A stretch of DNA of 64,000 nt from Thiodiazotropha sp040506975 (GTDB taxonomy: Bacteria; Pseudomonadota; Gammaproteobacteria; Chromatiales; Chromatiaceae). Both the position numbers and the translations under genes were made by a program. The stretch is from assembly GCA_965211775.1 (NCBI GenBank), contig OZ242974.1, positions 1,860,001 to 1,924,000 on the forward strand. Direction: 5' to 3'. Positions 63,961 to 64,000 of this stretch are shown here, one piece after another; positions within the stretch are counted from its first letter, which is position 1; every line of letters begins with the position of its first letter. The notes below the pieces were generated by a model. That model worked only from the letters and a program-made list of their open reading frames with translations. It searched no databases and was not told where the DNA came from.

Positions 63961-64000
63961 ATGATGCTAGACAAGACATTGACTGTGATCCTCGCAGGTG
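63961..64000 (+). CDS. Start of glgC-like nucleotidyltransferase, cut by window edge
   Basis: Thirteen codons from ATG 63961 give MMLDKTLTVILAG. The TLTVILAGG start of glucose-1-phosphate adenylyltransferase (GlgC) is nearly the same, and GCGGAG at 63950-63955 would serve as ribosome-binding site. Too short for certainty; other nucleotidyltransferases start similarly. If it is GlgC, it makes ADP-glucose for glycogen. Confidence 0.45.
   Translation, partial: MMLDKTLTVILAG

Overview
The window reads as chromosome of a sulfur-oxidising gammaproteobacterium, probably Chromatiales/Sedimenticolaceae-like (lucinid-symbiont or Sedimenticola type). The evidence is gammaproteobacterial gene order (pilW-rodZ-hisS-yfgM-bamB-der; leuA after pssA), a homodimeric-type aceE, and two secreted Gly/Tyr/Trp-rich proteins resembling sulfur globule envelope proteins. 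The genus is an inference; there is no rRNA gene to fix it. I saw no rRNA, tRNA or CRISPR array.

Layout. 1-13.4 kb is a dense plus-strand housekeeping block: DUF1015 protein (cut by the window edge), relA, rlmN, pilW, rodZ, hisS, yfgM, bamB, der, an SPL-like radical SAM protein and putP. 13.7-18.6 kb holds a TetR regulator, apbC (mrp), rnt (minus), mlaA and pyrC (minus). 18.8-19.9 kb holds the sulfur-globule-like pair, closed by a good terminator. 20.3-32.5 kb is a pyruvate dehydrogenase region (aceE, aceF ... lpdA) whose E3 gene is separated from aceEF by an IS1380 element, a di-haem peroxidase gene and a large DAHL/PAS/GGDEF/EAL gene carrying an in-frame amber codon. 32.5-39.2 kb has a MITE, a frameshifted methyltransferase gene, an alpha/beta hydrolase, a TAXI-type TRAP transporter (binding protein plus fused permease) and a DUF302 protein. 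An IS1595 element follows. 40.7-53.3 kb is a membrane/MoxR operon: zinc-ribbon membrane protein, RDD, SpoIIM-like, DUF4129, DUF4350, MoxR ATPase, DUF58. Its DUF4129 and DUF4350 genes are split by IS1380 elements, one of them nested in another. 53.5-61.5 kb returns to housekeeping: pssA, leuA, type-4 uracil-DNA glycosylase, rimI, a CJM1_0395-type putative metalloprotease, prfC, a 69-aa protein and an isoaspartyl peptidase. The last 2.4 kb holds a further IS1380 copy, a poorly coding stretch and, at the edge, what looks like the first codons of glgC.

Mobile DNA is the main theme. There are three 1560-bp copies of one IS1380-family element (type A) and two 1568-bp copies of a second (type B). 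Every one has exact termini and a 4-bp target duplication of the form YTAN. One IS1595 element has an exact 8-bp duplication. A miniature element with TA flanks and GGGCCTGTYAACACT-type inverted termini occurs as two complete copies (32.5 and 54.3 kb) and at least four end remnants. A further 29-bp inverted repeat lies inside the TRAP locus. Removing each operon-disrupting IS plus one target copy restores an open frame across both broken genes, so the decay looks recent. The amber codon and the one-base frameshift elsewhere point the same way, or to assembly errors.
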